Below are positions 17,201 through 23,097 of a stretch of 32,646 nucleotides of DNA, piece after piece (position 1 is the stretch's first letter; each line of letters starts with the position of its first letter). The notes below the pieces were generated by a model. That model did no database searches, was not told the DNA's origin, and saw nothing but the letters and a program-made list of their open reading frames with translations. Source of the DNA: Nitrospirota bacterium (GTDB lineage: Bacteria > Nitrospirota > Nitrospiria > JACQBW01); assembly GCA_016178585.1 (NCBI GenBank), contig JACOTA010000028.1, positions 1-32,646 on the forward strand. The letters run 5' to 3'. A program made the position numbers and the translations under genes.

Positions 17201-20200
17201 TTTTTAAAAACCTGTGATCCTGTTTCAACCCGCCGAAATTTTCAAATCGCGCTTTATTCGGATAATGGCGGCGTTCCCGGAAATTTGTTGGGACCCATGG
17301 CGCCTGTGACAGGAACCTGTTTCCCGGGATCGACGGATAATACGTGGATTAATCAAATCACTGTTCCCGGCATTCTATTGACAAAAGGAAACAGTTACTG
17401 GATCATGGTCAACACCAACGGGAATGGAAATGCTTTGACCTATACCGATAGTTCGGTTTCCGGCACTCAGGCCAAGTCGGTGCAGATGAACCTTTCTTAT
17501 GGGACATGGCCCTCCTCTTTTGCCGCGGCCGCGCCATGGACGCAAACCCCTTCCAGATTTTATGGACTTTATGGCGCGGAACAATTCGGGCCGATTACCA
17601 TAGGAATGGCTCCCCCCGTCCCGATCGATGCCTTTGAGGTTAAAAGTCAGATCGATTCTCCTGCCGTTGGGAGTATTGATCTTCTTTATCAATCCGATCA
17701 AAAGGATAACTTTTTTAATGTGGGAAGAACGTTTGATCTTGCCTGGGAAAAAGACTCGGGCCAGTTATTAACTGTTTTTGGTTCTCCCAGGTCGGTCAAC
17801 GTCTGTAATTATTTTAGCGCCTCTTCGGCGGCGACTAAATTTTATTACGGAACCCGTTTTCGGAAATGGAATTCAACCGACGGGTGGTTGGTGGATCAGC
17901 AGGTTCCCCTGGTGGGGAGTGATCTGGTTCCCCGGTGGATCCAGTTATCTTCCGATTCCTCCTCAAATGACCTTTTTCTTGGCGTGATCGGACATCCCAT
18001 AGACCAATTTGTTCCGTCGAGCGCGAATGCCACGGAATGTGTGGTTGCTTTTTCTCCCCTCAGTACCGTTCAAAACCCTGTGAGCGACCTGAGCATACTC
18101 CACAATCACCAGTACGGGTGGCATCATGAAGCCTGGACCGATAAGGAAGTTCTTAGCACCGCCTCTTCAGGTTCGCTTCAATCGACGATTGGTTTTCAAA
18201 CATATACCTCATTCGGAGAATCTTTAATGACGGCTTTTGATCCGGACGCCACGCCTCCTTCTCCCATTTCAACCTTAACCTATACGGGGGTTTCAAGCTC
18301 TTCTGTGTCTCTGCAATGGCTGGCTTCAGGGGATGATGGGGACCTGGGCCGTGCGGCAACTTATACCGTCGCTTATTCCACCAGCCCGATCAATACGGAG
18401 TTGAACTACGCGGCCATTCCTCTGGCGCAAAAAATAACCATTTCTGCGACTCCGTTTGCGGTCGGAACTTCGCTGACCTTTACGGAGACTTTTACCGTCA
18501 CCAATTTAAACCCTTCGACAACCTATTATTTTGCGGTTAAAGCAACAGACAGAGCCGGAAATATTTCTTCTCTTTCACCCGCGAATCCTTCCGTTTTTAT
18601 TGCAACCTCCGCTTCGGGGACCGTGGGAACAGGGATAACCGCACCCGGACCGATATCCGATCTGACGGTAGTTTCCGGTTCGCTGACGAATAATAATGTT
18701 CAACTCACCTGGACAGCTCCTGGAAACACAGGTTCAATCGGTACAGCGGCGGCCTACGATCTTCGGTGGTCCGGCGCCCCGATTACCAATGACAGTTCAT
18801 TTAATACGGCAACCCCTGTTCTTGCGACAGATGGCACCGGACGGAATGGCCTTTCCGTTCCTCATGCGGCAGGGACACGTGAATTTTTTGATTTTGTGGG
18901 ACTCCCTCAAGGAACTCTGACTTATTTTGCCATTAAAGCGTGTGGAACGCAGGCCATGGACATCATCACGTTTCGGTGCGCGGGAAACCCGGCAAATATT
19001 TCTCCGATTAATTCAAACAGCCCTGTATTGGTCAATAATGGCGGCGTGGTTAATTTAACACCGCCCGCCGCTATTTCAGATATGGTCGTCTCAAACACTA
19101 CCTCTAATGCGCTGACTCTTCATTGGACCGCGCCCGGGAACAACGGACAAATCGGCGCCGCGATGCGGTATGATCTAAGAATTTCAGCCAACCCGATTAC
19201 CTCGGTCAACTTTGATACCGCGTTTCAGGTGTTAAATCTCTTATCCCCGGCATCTGCCGGAAGTGTTCAGTCGTTTACGGTTGGCAATCTTCTTTCAAAC
19301 AATACCACAGGTCAGATCTACTATTTCGCGATAAAGGCCGTTAATTCGTCCGGAATCGTTTCGGCCATTTCAAATATTGTCTCCGGCACGACCCTGCCTC
19401 TGACTGACACCTCGCCTCCTGCCGCAATTTCTGATCTTTTCGTCGTTACCAGCGGGATTAACTCAACCTCGGTGACCCTCTCCTGGACGGCGACCGGTGA
19501 CAATGGAACAGCAGGAACAGCCTATCAATATGACATCCGGTATTCTGAACTTCCAATTGTTGAAGATGGAGCCGCCTTTGTTCAAGATCGGCAGATTGAA
19601 TTTAAAAATGCCGGTCAGGTTACCCAGCCACCCCTGCCGGGTCCTTCCGGGCATCATGAACTGTTTACCCTTGCGGGTTTAAACTCAAATACGATTTACT
19701 ATTTTGCCGTCAAGGCCGTTGATAAGGCTAGCAACAGGTCTTTCTTATCAACCTGTGTCAACTGCCCGGGACATACGGCCTTACGATCAGGGTACAATTT
19801 AGTCAGCGTTCCTTACCGGTTAAATGGAACGAATGATCCCGCGTCTGTTTTTGGAAATGATGTGTCAAAACCGGTTACGGTTTATCAATGGAATAATGGC
19901 TTTTATTCTATTCCTGCCATGGTATCCGGAGGGAACGGTTATTTTCTTTATTCTCCCGGTAACAATAGCATTCTGAAGGCCTCGGACACGCTGGGAAATT
20001 CTTTAGGGACTCCTGAAAACTCTCCTAATGTGATGATTCCTTTGCAAACAGGATGGAACATGATCGGGAATCCTTATCTTCATCCTATCTTCTTAAAGGA
20101 TACCTGTATCAAGAAGGGAACATCGGCCTCTGTTCCTTTTATGGATGCTGTGAGCGGCGGGTGGGTCGACGCGTCAATTTATTCCTTCGACGGAACTCAA

Positions 20201-20347
20201 TATAGCGCAGAGAGATACGTTGATATATTAAATCCGCCGGCTAATCCGCCGGCTGACCTTGATCCATGGAATGGGTACTGGTTTCAGGTTCTTTTAAATG
20301 ATGCGGCCTATACTTTGGTTTATGTCGATAGCGGAGGATGTCCATGA
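11294..20347 (+). CDS. Giant secreted mosaic protein (IPT/TIG-like, propeller-like, DNGGxPG and FN3 modules)
   Basis: This protein has about 3,017 residues if ATG 11294 is used. That start gives a Lys-rich n-region, a hydrophobic core (IFIYGVAWILLTGLI) and an A-A-A cleavage zone. An in-frame GTG at 11255, inside the cytochrome gene, would add 13 residues. IPT/TIG-like domains lie at about nt 11430-12045 and 13510-14190. Propeller-like stretches carry repeated WNG.W and FD(I/V/L)A(Y/W)E..SG...(V/A)(Y/F)G (nt 12060-13500, 15850-16790, 17600-18000). Four modules have AIYxDNGGxPG...YWI..N at about 14240-14755, 14780-15220, 15290-15690 and 17110-17575. Four FN3 domains span 18250-19745. A C-terminal segment has paired GYNLVSVPY and GWNMIGNPY motifs. 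No catalytic motif or membrane anchor is seen. An adhesin or surface scaffold in the same operon as the cytochromes is likely; its binding target is unknown. Confidence 0.8.
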   Translation: MKKIQKQNRSVSQNLNKIFIYGVAWILLTGLINPDEVAAALQAVSLNPSSVGKGAVGKNIAIYGSGFQCGVKVTFSDPSVTSPNDPARSPFQNLCPSGVIPSNVQFVSTSSTTFTSSNVFIYVNVQAGSTTPSQVVLTFTNPLPPNGDGSSATKTLIINPSPVMTLPLVTNPLTVTQGMTFDLTINGSGIQNGANLSFSVPGLTVNAFTVNGPGTEAIANIIVSQNVMPSRVGVTLTNPDGGVSTVASGFSIQPFFGSKTPAITVYEDPRAGIGNRVPYNLFWNGIWSQEGNLVQNSQSYYMPQALVLKSHPFQLQQMAAHLIYPYIEFQVLDQGTWSHPLLITDFSSSISSKNFDVAFESQSGNGLIVYGTYLGVYGRRFFQSVAVTPCDPSVNGNSSPPCWGNPITLLTAINPTDSNNSTFLARAKLLSNPDSTKNEILLAYQDDKGNLYLRSWNGSANGNTGAFSPEYQVSTATRADSTPFDLAYSQIGKQGMLAWLEVNNGTPKSCLWSGTTSTCVLTVPNPAPTGSTATTNLFSIKLVSDPASNKIALATLENGSTGILKVQIWDGTTWPPPNSYPGNLMGVILLSNRLNALFPGFDQTNFDLIWKTAPANRLFAVYADFYDGVTGFGGLRYQSWVPASGWDSTDTFITAVPADASGTNYPLFGSLQFDSDPRTGDILGAMKTTDSPYNNHFSDQLFTIRWDGNTSSWTEFTNQTAGAFFSLVTPVGINYFKSFPTISATTSAFTFTQGSAVNLSVSGTFIQNGAVVTFPGFTGSTTVAHLGGVDTVTATGSISLNAIPGVYDLTITNSDRSNVIGKGMVTINASLSNSPTIYSVIPNSRGQGAANQTLVLSGYRFPASFAVSFSGNSSDINVTSQTMLSPDQVSIQVDVSPNAVVGTRGVVITDLVSGGQSYISPGLFTVNYGPTILSVTPGGLIQGSKEVPILLSGNDFKPGAAIILTDGSNTLGSQSSGTISSSLYQNKMTGNRFYISAETSPAVVLSRIEIGVSLVDSTQGKKSGQVAIYTDNGGVPGTLLASREILELTPSPLPDGSPPNFFDFNLSAPVILPAPASYWVLFNVNGVQTLIVSEQNVANCTIDGFSLIPATPCAGISKDQTYGSWPATGGLLTTWRQRPGIRYGIYLSYYPVVGSAQTGTNSSGIYQDEATGSDSLTVGVNTQIRYLYAYVKTVDPLLPSATMAIYDNSGAGGTPGNSKIGALNISNTSLIPNSFNRFQVGNFGVALSAGTYWIMANAKGAGTTFAYDSGGGVVANSVQSPLTYTSAWPAMFLPATTLIPQTRYSFFGVTNLRPLGQSSCFAPAPCNTDGPDSNQFTGTQFITTAISHMIGISFFVNTVDSGSPFGQAAIYDDNNGTPGNRVLTTSSQTLLPGSFNTISIPPTQLPAGKYWILVNVSGPLTTLTYDEGTTETSAKRYPAPFSNPWPATGGTGWTTFPGRRYAFHVVPDISVSSSSFLTNNSLGANISIDPTAGLGLREICVLNPDGGKGCFTVVDFVKFGTITNPALTVYGTTLSPFSFYRKWNGYSPWATENSTSATPASPVLWEVIRPSPKSGTPEKISGSISNVSLTLQVWNGTSWGSSPPNVTPSAAFSRSFDIAYESLSGKGLAVYGMSGNSAPQYQIWNGLTWTSGTVPGSPTGTPLWVRLEPNPKSNEIVLVYLTGNVNPDSSVTNGVIHALIWNGTSFGNEQVVILPASNINLCSTCTPPVIGQSFDIAYENRSGRAFLAWGSVGNPTPSYMIWNGVQWSAQATANQAAADSLTGLIYFKLSGDSNSNQIAMGTGTLDGQYYIQIWNGASWGSPVSRMDTASPSFSLTGEWSASSTVPPGSVVTEKVSQVVSDFGELTFSGTEINIIGQKNKGLGIADIYLDNQIKGSIDFYSLSPVRRRILFSLSNLTNSTHQLRIEPSGSKNSPSFPGAAITDSFSTSNRVTGSLFKVKNNTTIKALSVFLKTCDPVSTRRNFQIALYSDNGGVPGNLLGPMAPVTGTCFPGSTDNTWINQITVPGILLTKGNSYWIMVNTNGNGNALTYTDSSVSGTQAKSVQMNLSYGTWPSSFAAAAPWTQTPSRFYGLYGAEQFGPITIGMAPPVPIDAFEVKSQIDSPAVGSIDLLYQSDQKDNFFNVGRTFDLAWEKDSGQLLTVFGSPRSVNVCNYFSASSAATKFYYGTRFRKWNSTDGWLVDQQVPLVGSDLVPRWIQLSSDSSSNDLFLGVIGHPIDQFVPSSANATECVVAFSPLSTVQNPVSDLSILHNHQYGWHHEAWTDKEVLSTASSGSLQSTIGFQTYTSFGESLMTAFDPDATPPSPISTLTYTGVSSSSVSLQWLASGDDGDLGRAATYTVAYSTSPINTELNYAAIPLAQKITISATPFAVGTSLTFTETFTVTNLNPSTTYYFAVKATDRAGNISSLSPANPSVFIATSASGTVGTGITAPGPISDLTVVSGSLTNNNVQLTWTAPGNTGSIGTAAAYDLRWSGAPITNDSSFNTATPVLATDGTGRNGLSVPHAAGTREFFDFVGLPQGTLTYFAIKACGTQAMDIITFRCAGNPANISPINSNSPVLVNNGGVVNLTPPAAISDMVVSNTTSNALTLHWTAPGNNGQIGAAMRYDLRISANPITSVNFDTAFQVLNLLSPASAGSVQSFTVGNLLSNNTTGQIYYFAIKAVNSSGIVSAISNIVSGTTLPLTDTSPPAAISDLFVVTSGINSTSVTLSWTATGDNGTAGTAYQYDIRYSELPIVEDGAAFVQDRQIEFKNAGQVTQPPLPGPSGHHELFTLAGLNSNTIYYFAVKAVDKASNRSFLSTCVNCPGHTALRSGYNLVSVPYRLNGTNDPASVFGNDVSKPVTVYQWNNGFYSIPAMVSGGNGYFLYSPGNNSILKASDTLGNSLGTPENSPNVMIPLQTGWNMIGNPYLHPIFLKDTCIKKGTSASVPFMDAVSGGWVDASIYSFDGTQYSAERYVDILNPPANPPADLDPWNGYWFQVLLNDAAYTLVYVDSGGCP
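20333..20337 (+). promoter_or_regulatory. Shine-Dalgarno GGAGG that fixes the start at 20344
   Basis: GGAGG lies six bases before ATG 20344 but abuts the alternative ATG 20338. The spacing and the ATGA overlap with the giant gene's stop favour 20344. Confidence 0.7.
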
Positions 20348-20838
20348 AAGGCTTCTTTTTTTTCTGTTTAGTGATATTGACCTTGATTTTCCCTGATGAC
20401 GTTTGGAGTGGAGATACAACCCTTTTGTTCACGGTGAAAACAGAGGTTGATCATGTCCTTCTTAAAAAAGATCTTCGGATCGGTTTGTGGAAAGAGGGTC
20501 AAGATGGGATGGATCCCATGGATACGCAGGCGATGTTAAACGGTTTGTTTGACGCCTATTTTGATAATCAAATTGAAAAGACCCCTCCTCTCTGGTGGGA
20601 TATTCGATCTTTAAGACCTGTCCAGGAGTGGAATTTGATCGTTAAGGCCCCTGAAGGTAAAAAAGTGGTTCTGGAATGGAAACAGGTTCCATTTGCGTCG
20701 GGAATGAACCAGGCCTCATTGATACTCATTGATTCTGATACCGGCCAGGAGACGCCGGTGGATGGGACAGGAGCAATTGAATATTCAAGCACGCGTTCGT
20801 TAAAAAAGTTTTTAATAAAATCGGTTCAGAAGTTTTAA
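20344..20838 (+). CDS. Small secreted beta-sandwich-like protein, unknown function
   Basis: This is a 164-residue protein with a clear signal peptide (MKGFFFFCLVILTLIFP...). The mature part contains LRIGLWKEGQDGMDPMD, a DAYF block, a W-W-D-I-R segment, WNLIVKAPEGKKVVLEWK and LILIDSDTG. From memory, the order LRIG...DG(F/M)D...DAYF...W.L.V..P.GK.V.L.W resembles a small beta-rich module commonly found near the C-terminal ends of large multidomain surface proteins that also carry FN3 domains. Here it is a separate gene. It overlaps the giant gene's stop by four bases (ATGA) and ends directly against the next ATG, so it is translationally coupled on both sides. It may be a detached domain or accessory subunit of the giant protein. 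No named family is claimed. Confidence 0.65.
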   Translation: MKGFFFFCLVILTLIFPDDVWSGDTTLLFTVKTEVDHVLLKKDLRIGLWKEGQDGMDPMDTQAMLNGLFDAYFDNQIEKTPPLWWDIRSLRPVQEWNLIVKAPEGKKVVLEWKQVPFASGMNQASLILIDSDTGQETPVDGTGAIEYSSTRSLKKFLIKSVQKF

Positions 20839-21669
20839 ATGAACCGCCATTTTAAAAAACAGGTCTGGATTGTTTTATTTTTTCTTCTGGGGAGTTTTTT
20901 GACATTCGAATATTTTTTTGACAGGAAAATCGGAATGGGTGCGGGAGAAGAAGAGAAAATGGTTAAAATTCCCGCGGGCCCATTTATCATGGGGAGCGAT
21001 GAGCGGGATGGTATTGTCGGCATAGATGTGGGGGTAGATGAAGTCCCAAGGCATCAGGTGGTTCTTCCCGATTATTACATTGATCGTTTTGAAGTGACCA
21101 TTCAACAATATGAAGGGTTTATCCAGGCGACAAAGCATCGGGTCCCTTCAGAGCCCCGTTTTCCTGACTACTATCAGTGGCAAAAAGGACATCCCCCGGA
21201 AGGCCAGGAAAATTATCCCGTCAGTTACGTCGATTTTGAAGACGCTTCCGCTTACTGCGCCTGGCGCGGAAAAAGGCTCCCAACCGAAGAAGAGTGGGAA
21301 AAGGCAGCACGTGGAACCGACGGGCGAAAATGGCCCTGGGGGAATGTTTTTGATCCAAAGAAATGTAACACAGATGAAAGTCAGTTAAATTGGACAACGA
21401 CCGTTGGAAGTTTTTCGGGCGGCGCTTCTCCCTACGGCGTCATGGATATGTGCGGCAATCTTGCCGAATGGACCTCATCTTGGTATAAACCTTATCCCGG
21501 TAATGATTTGCAAAGAACGGCTTTCGGAGAAAAATTTAAAGTGATCAGAGGCGGTGGATGGACGCTTCCAGCTCATCCCTTTAGCAGGACCAGTCATCGA
21601 AGTTATGCCGTCAGGGCGGAAAAAAGACACCGGTCTATCGGATTTAGATGCGTGAAGGAGGCCTCATGA
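20839..21669 (+). CDS. SUMF1-domain (formylglycine-generating-enzyme-like) protein, first copy
   Basis: This is a 276-residue protein starting at the base after the upstream stop. An N-terminal hydrophobic helix (residues 8-27) suggests a signal anchor or signal peptide. The SUMF1/C-type-lectin-like fold fills about residues 33-274: KIPAGPFIMGSDE, PRHQV, YYIDRFEVTIQQYEGFI, PVSYVDFEDASAYCAW, GKRLPTEEEWEKAARG, WPWGN, SPYGVMDMCGNLAEWTSS, VIRGGGW and IGFRC. The closely spaced Cys pair that catalyses formylglycine formation after the RGG(S/G)W motif in true FGE is absent, and there is no sulfatase gene in the window. It is therefore more likely a SUMF1-fold accessory, as in many surface systems, than a sulfatase-maturing enzyme. 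It is paralogous to the next gene, which overlaps its stop by four bases. Confidence 0.85.
   Translation: MNRHFKKQVWIVLFFLLGSFLTFEYFFDRKIGMGAGEEEKMVKIPAGPFIMGSDERDGIVGIDVGVDEVPRHQVVLPDYYIDRFEVTIQQYEGFIQATKHRVPSEPRFPDYYQWQKGHPPEGQENYPVSYVDFEDASAYCAWRGKRLPTEEEWEKAARGTDGRKWPWGNVFDPKKCNTDESQLNWTTTVGSFSGGASPYGVMDMCGNLAEWTSSWYKPYPGNDLQRTAFGEKFKVIRGGGWTLPAHPFSRTSHRSYAVRAEKRHRSIGFRCVKEAS
21657..21661 (+). promoter_or_regulatory. Shine-Dalgarno GGAGG that fixes the start at 21666
   Basis: GGAGG is four bases before ATG 21666, which overlaps the previous stop as ATGA. An upstream in-frame ATG at 21648 precedes this site and would put six extra residues ahead of a normal signal peptide, so 21666 is preferred. 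Confidence 0.7.
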
Positions 21670-22439
21670 AAATAGGAATGTTTTTCCTGGTTTTACTGCT
21701 CGTTTGTTGGGGAAATTTTTTGAAGCATGTCAAGGCGGATTTTCCGGCTGGAATGGTTTTAATTCCTTCAGGGTCTTTTACTCTGGGAGCCTCCTCTGAA
21801 GATGGAATTGAAGGAATCGATGTGGGGGTGGATCAAATTCCAAGACATCGGATATCCCTTAAAAGCTTCTATATTGATCAGAATGAAGTGACAGTGGGTG
21901 AGTACCGTCAATTTGTACAACAAACCCGTCACCAGGAACCTTGTATCTGGACTGATCCGGGTTTTTCAAAACCCCCGGATCAAGAAACGCTGAGCGATGT
22001 CTCCTATTTCGATGCCGAAGCTTATTGCGAATGGAAGGGGAAGAGATTGCCAACAGAAGAAGAATGGGAAAAAGCCGCTCGTGGCGCTGATGGGAGAAGA
22101 TGGCCATGGGGAAACGATTTTTACAAAGAAAGAACCAATACCCTGGAATCAGGTTTAAAAAAAGTGGTTCCCCCTGAGACTTTCCAGGGCGATGTGTCGC
22201 CCTATGGGGTGCATGATATGGCTGGAAATGTGATGGAATGGACCTCTTCCTGGTACGAACCTTATCCGGGCAATACGCTGAAAAGAACGGCTTTTGGGAA
22301 AAAATTTAAAATCCTGCGCGGGGGAACCTGGAGTGAATCCGCGACTCCGTTCGCCCGTACAACACACCGCTTCCCTGTTTTACCCAGTATTGCCCAACCT
22401 GATTTCGGGATTCGATGCGCAAAGGATGTTTTCCCATGA
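21666..22439 (+). CDS. SUMF1-domain protein, second (tandem) copy
   Basis: This is a 257-residue protein with a signal peptide (MKIGMFFLVLLLVCWGNFL, cleavage near V-K-A). Its SUMF1 domain shares most landmarks with the preceding gene: VLIPSGSFTLGASSEDG, GIDVGVDQIPRH, FYIDQNEVTVGEYRQFV, GKRLPTEEEWEKAARGADG, WPWGN, SPYGVHDMAGNVMEWTSSW, RTAFGKKFKILRGGTW and FGIRC. The two are an evident tandem duplication that has diverged mainly at the loops and N termini. As in its neighbour, the catalytic Cys pair of genuine formylglycine-generating enzymes is not present after RGGTW. The gene closes the long co-directional run begun at 1492 and is followed by repeat-rich non-coding DNA. A secreted accessory role, possibly acting on the giant surface protein, is a guess from position. 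Confidence 0.85.
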   Translation: MKIGMFFLVLLLVCWGNFLKHVKADFPAGMVLIPSGSFTLGASSEDGIEGIDVGVDQIPRHRISLKSFYIDQNEVTVGEYRQFVQQTRHQEPCIWTDPGFSKPPDQETLSDVSYFDAEAYCEWKGKRLPTEEEWEKAARGADGRRWPWGNDFYKERTNTLESGLKKVVPPETFQGDVSPYGVHDMAGNVMEWTSSWYEPYPGNTLKRTAFGKKFKILRGGTWSESATPFARTTHRFPVLPSIAQPDFGIRCAKDVFP

Positions 22440-22484
22440 TGAACCCAGGAACAGCGATAGACATGCTAACCGCTTAATTTACTT

Positions 22485-22563
22485 GTCATTGCGAGCGCCC
22501 AAAGGGTGCCGTGGCAATCGTCGTACAACAGAGCGGGATTGCCTTCGCTTCGCTTGCAATGAC
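22485..22563. repeat. GTCATTGCGAG palindromic repeat, unit 1
   Basis: This 79-bp unit begins GTCATTGCGAGCG and ends CGCTTGCAATGAC, an inverted terminal pair. An inner GGCAATCG...GGATTGCC is also palindromic. It belongs to a dispersed CATTGCGAG repeat type that I recall from many bacterial genomes. Confidence 0.75.
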
Positions 22564-22615
22564 ACCTTCTATCGCCGTTCCGGGGGAATCTACCCAAGAA
22601 CAGAGTTAGAAAGCT

Positions 22616-22691
22616 GTCATTGCGAACAAAGTGAAGCAATCTCAAGATTTTACGATAAGATTGCCACGCACCCTTCGGTGCTCGCAATGAC
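22616..22691. repeat. GTCATTGCGAG palindromic repeat, unit 2
   Basis: This 76-bp unit begins GTCATTGCGAAC and ends GCTCGCAATGAC. An inner GCAATCTC...AGATTGCC arm mirrors unit 1. Confidence 0.75.
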
Positions 22692-22732
22692 ATGATTAAT
22701 AAGTGGGTGCGAAGTCTATCGCTGGTCTTGGG

Positions 22733-22752
22733 TTCGCTTCGCTCGCAATGAC
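22733..22752. repeat. GTCATTGCGAG repeat, right half only
   Basis: TTCGCTTCGCTCGCAATGAC is the right arm of the same repeat, with no left arm nearby. It is a truncated third unit. Confidence 0.65.
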
Positions 22753-22788
22753 AACTTTCTATCGCTGTTCTAGGGTGGGATCTAACCC

Positions 22789-22816
22789 TTGATTATATTA
22801 AGGATTTTAGTATAAT
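22789..22816 (+). promoter_or_regulatory. Sigma-70 promoter candidate for xseB-ispA-dxs
   Basis: TTGATT (22789-22794), a 16-bp spacer and a perfect TATAAT (22811-22816) lie 27 bp before the xseB ATG. Its position at the start of a tight gene run supports it. Confidence 0.65.
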
Positions 22817-22843
22817 AAACTTCAGTCTTAAAATGGGAAAGAA

Positions 22844-23080
22844 ATGAGTGAATTGAAATTTGAAGAAGCGATGGCCCGTTTGGAAGAGATCGTGAAAAGC
22901 CTCGAAAAAGGGGATCTTTCTCTGGATCAGGCGATGTCTTCTTTCGAAGAAGGGGTTGCTTTGTCTAAAATCGGTCTTAAACATCTGGAAGACGCGGACC
23001 GAAAAGTTGAAATTCTCATTCAAAGCTATAACGGACAAAAGAAAATTGAGCCGTTTAATACTCCAGACCTCCAGGAATAA
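22844..23080 (+). CDS. xseB: Exodeoxyribonuclease VII small subunit
   Basis: This 78-residue protein is the usual length for XseB. The N-terminal half carries the family pattern LKFEEAMARLEEIVKSLEKG, followed by LSLDQAMSSFEEGVALSK. It consists of amphipathic helices that pack several XseB chains onto one XseA. The holoenzyme degrades single-stranded DNA from either end in the cytoplasm. The large-subunit gene xseA, often directly upstream, is not in this window; repeat-rich DNA occupies that place. xseB starts from its own promoter candidate and is followed after 17 bp by ispA, a linkage seen in many bacteria. Confidence 0.95.
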   Translation: MSELKFEEAMARLEEIVKSLEKGDLSLDQAMSSFEEGVALSKIGLKHLEDADRKVEILIQSYNGQKKIEPFNTPDLQE

Positions 23081-23097
23081 TTGTCCCCCAAGTTGAA

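Larger units (their letters stand above)
22440..22788. other. Non-coding repeat patch between the SUMF1 genes and xseB
   Basis: About 350 bp hold no credible gene. The stretch consists mainly of palindromic GTCATTGCGAG-type repeats. Their spacers carry a shared (G)TCTATCGCYG motif (near 22568, 22714 and 22758). An inverted repeat also bounds the patch: GAACAGCGATAG (22449-22460) is the exact reverse complement of 22759-22770. Its longer form (22441-22460) matches the reverse complement of 22715-22734 with two mismatches. Confidence 0.7.

Noticed and set aside
20839-22439. Sulfatase-activating formylglycine-generating enzymes
   Set aside because: The fold matches, but the catalytic Cys pair is missing and there is no sulfatase near by, so only the SUMF1 domain is called.
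22294-22695. Plus-strand frame of 133 residues running from the second SUMF1 gene into the repeats
   Set aside because: Its second half is translated palindromic GTCATTGCGAG repeats and its first half overlaps a SUMF1 gene in another frame.
22485-22752. CRISPR array
   Set aside because: Units are few, palindromic, unequal in spacing and separated by related rather than unique sequence; there are no cas genes.
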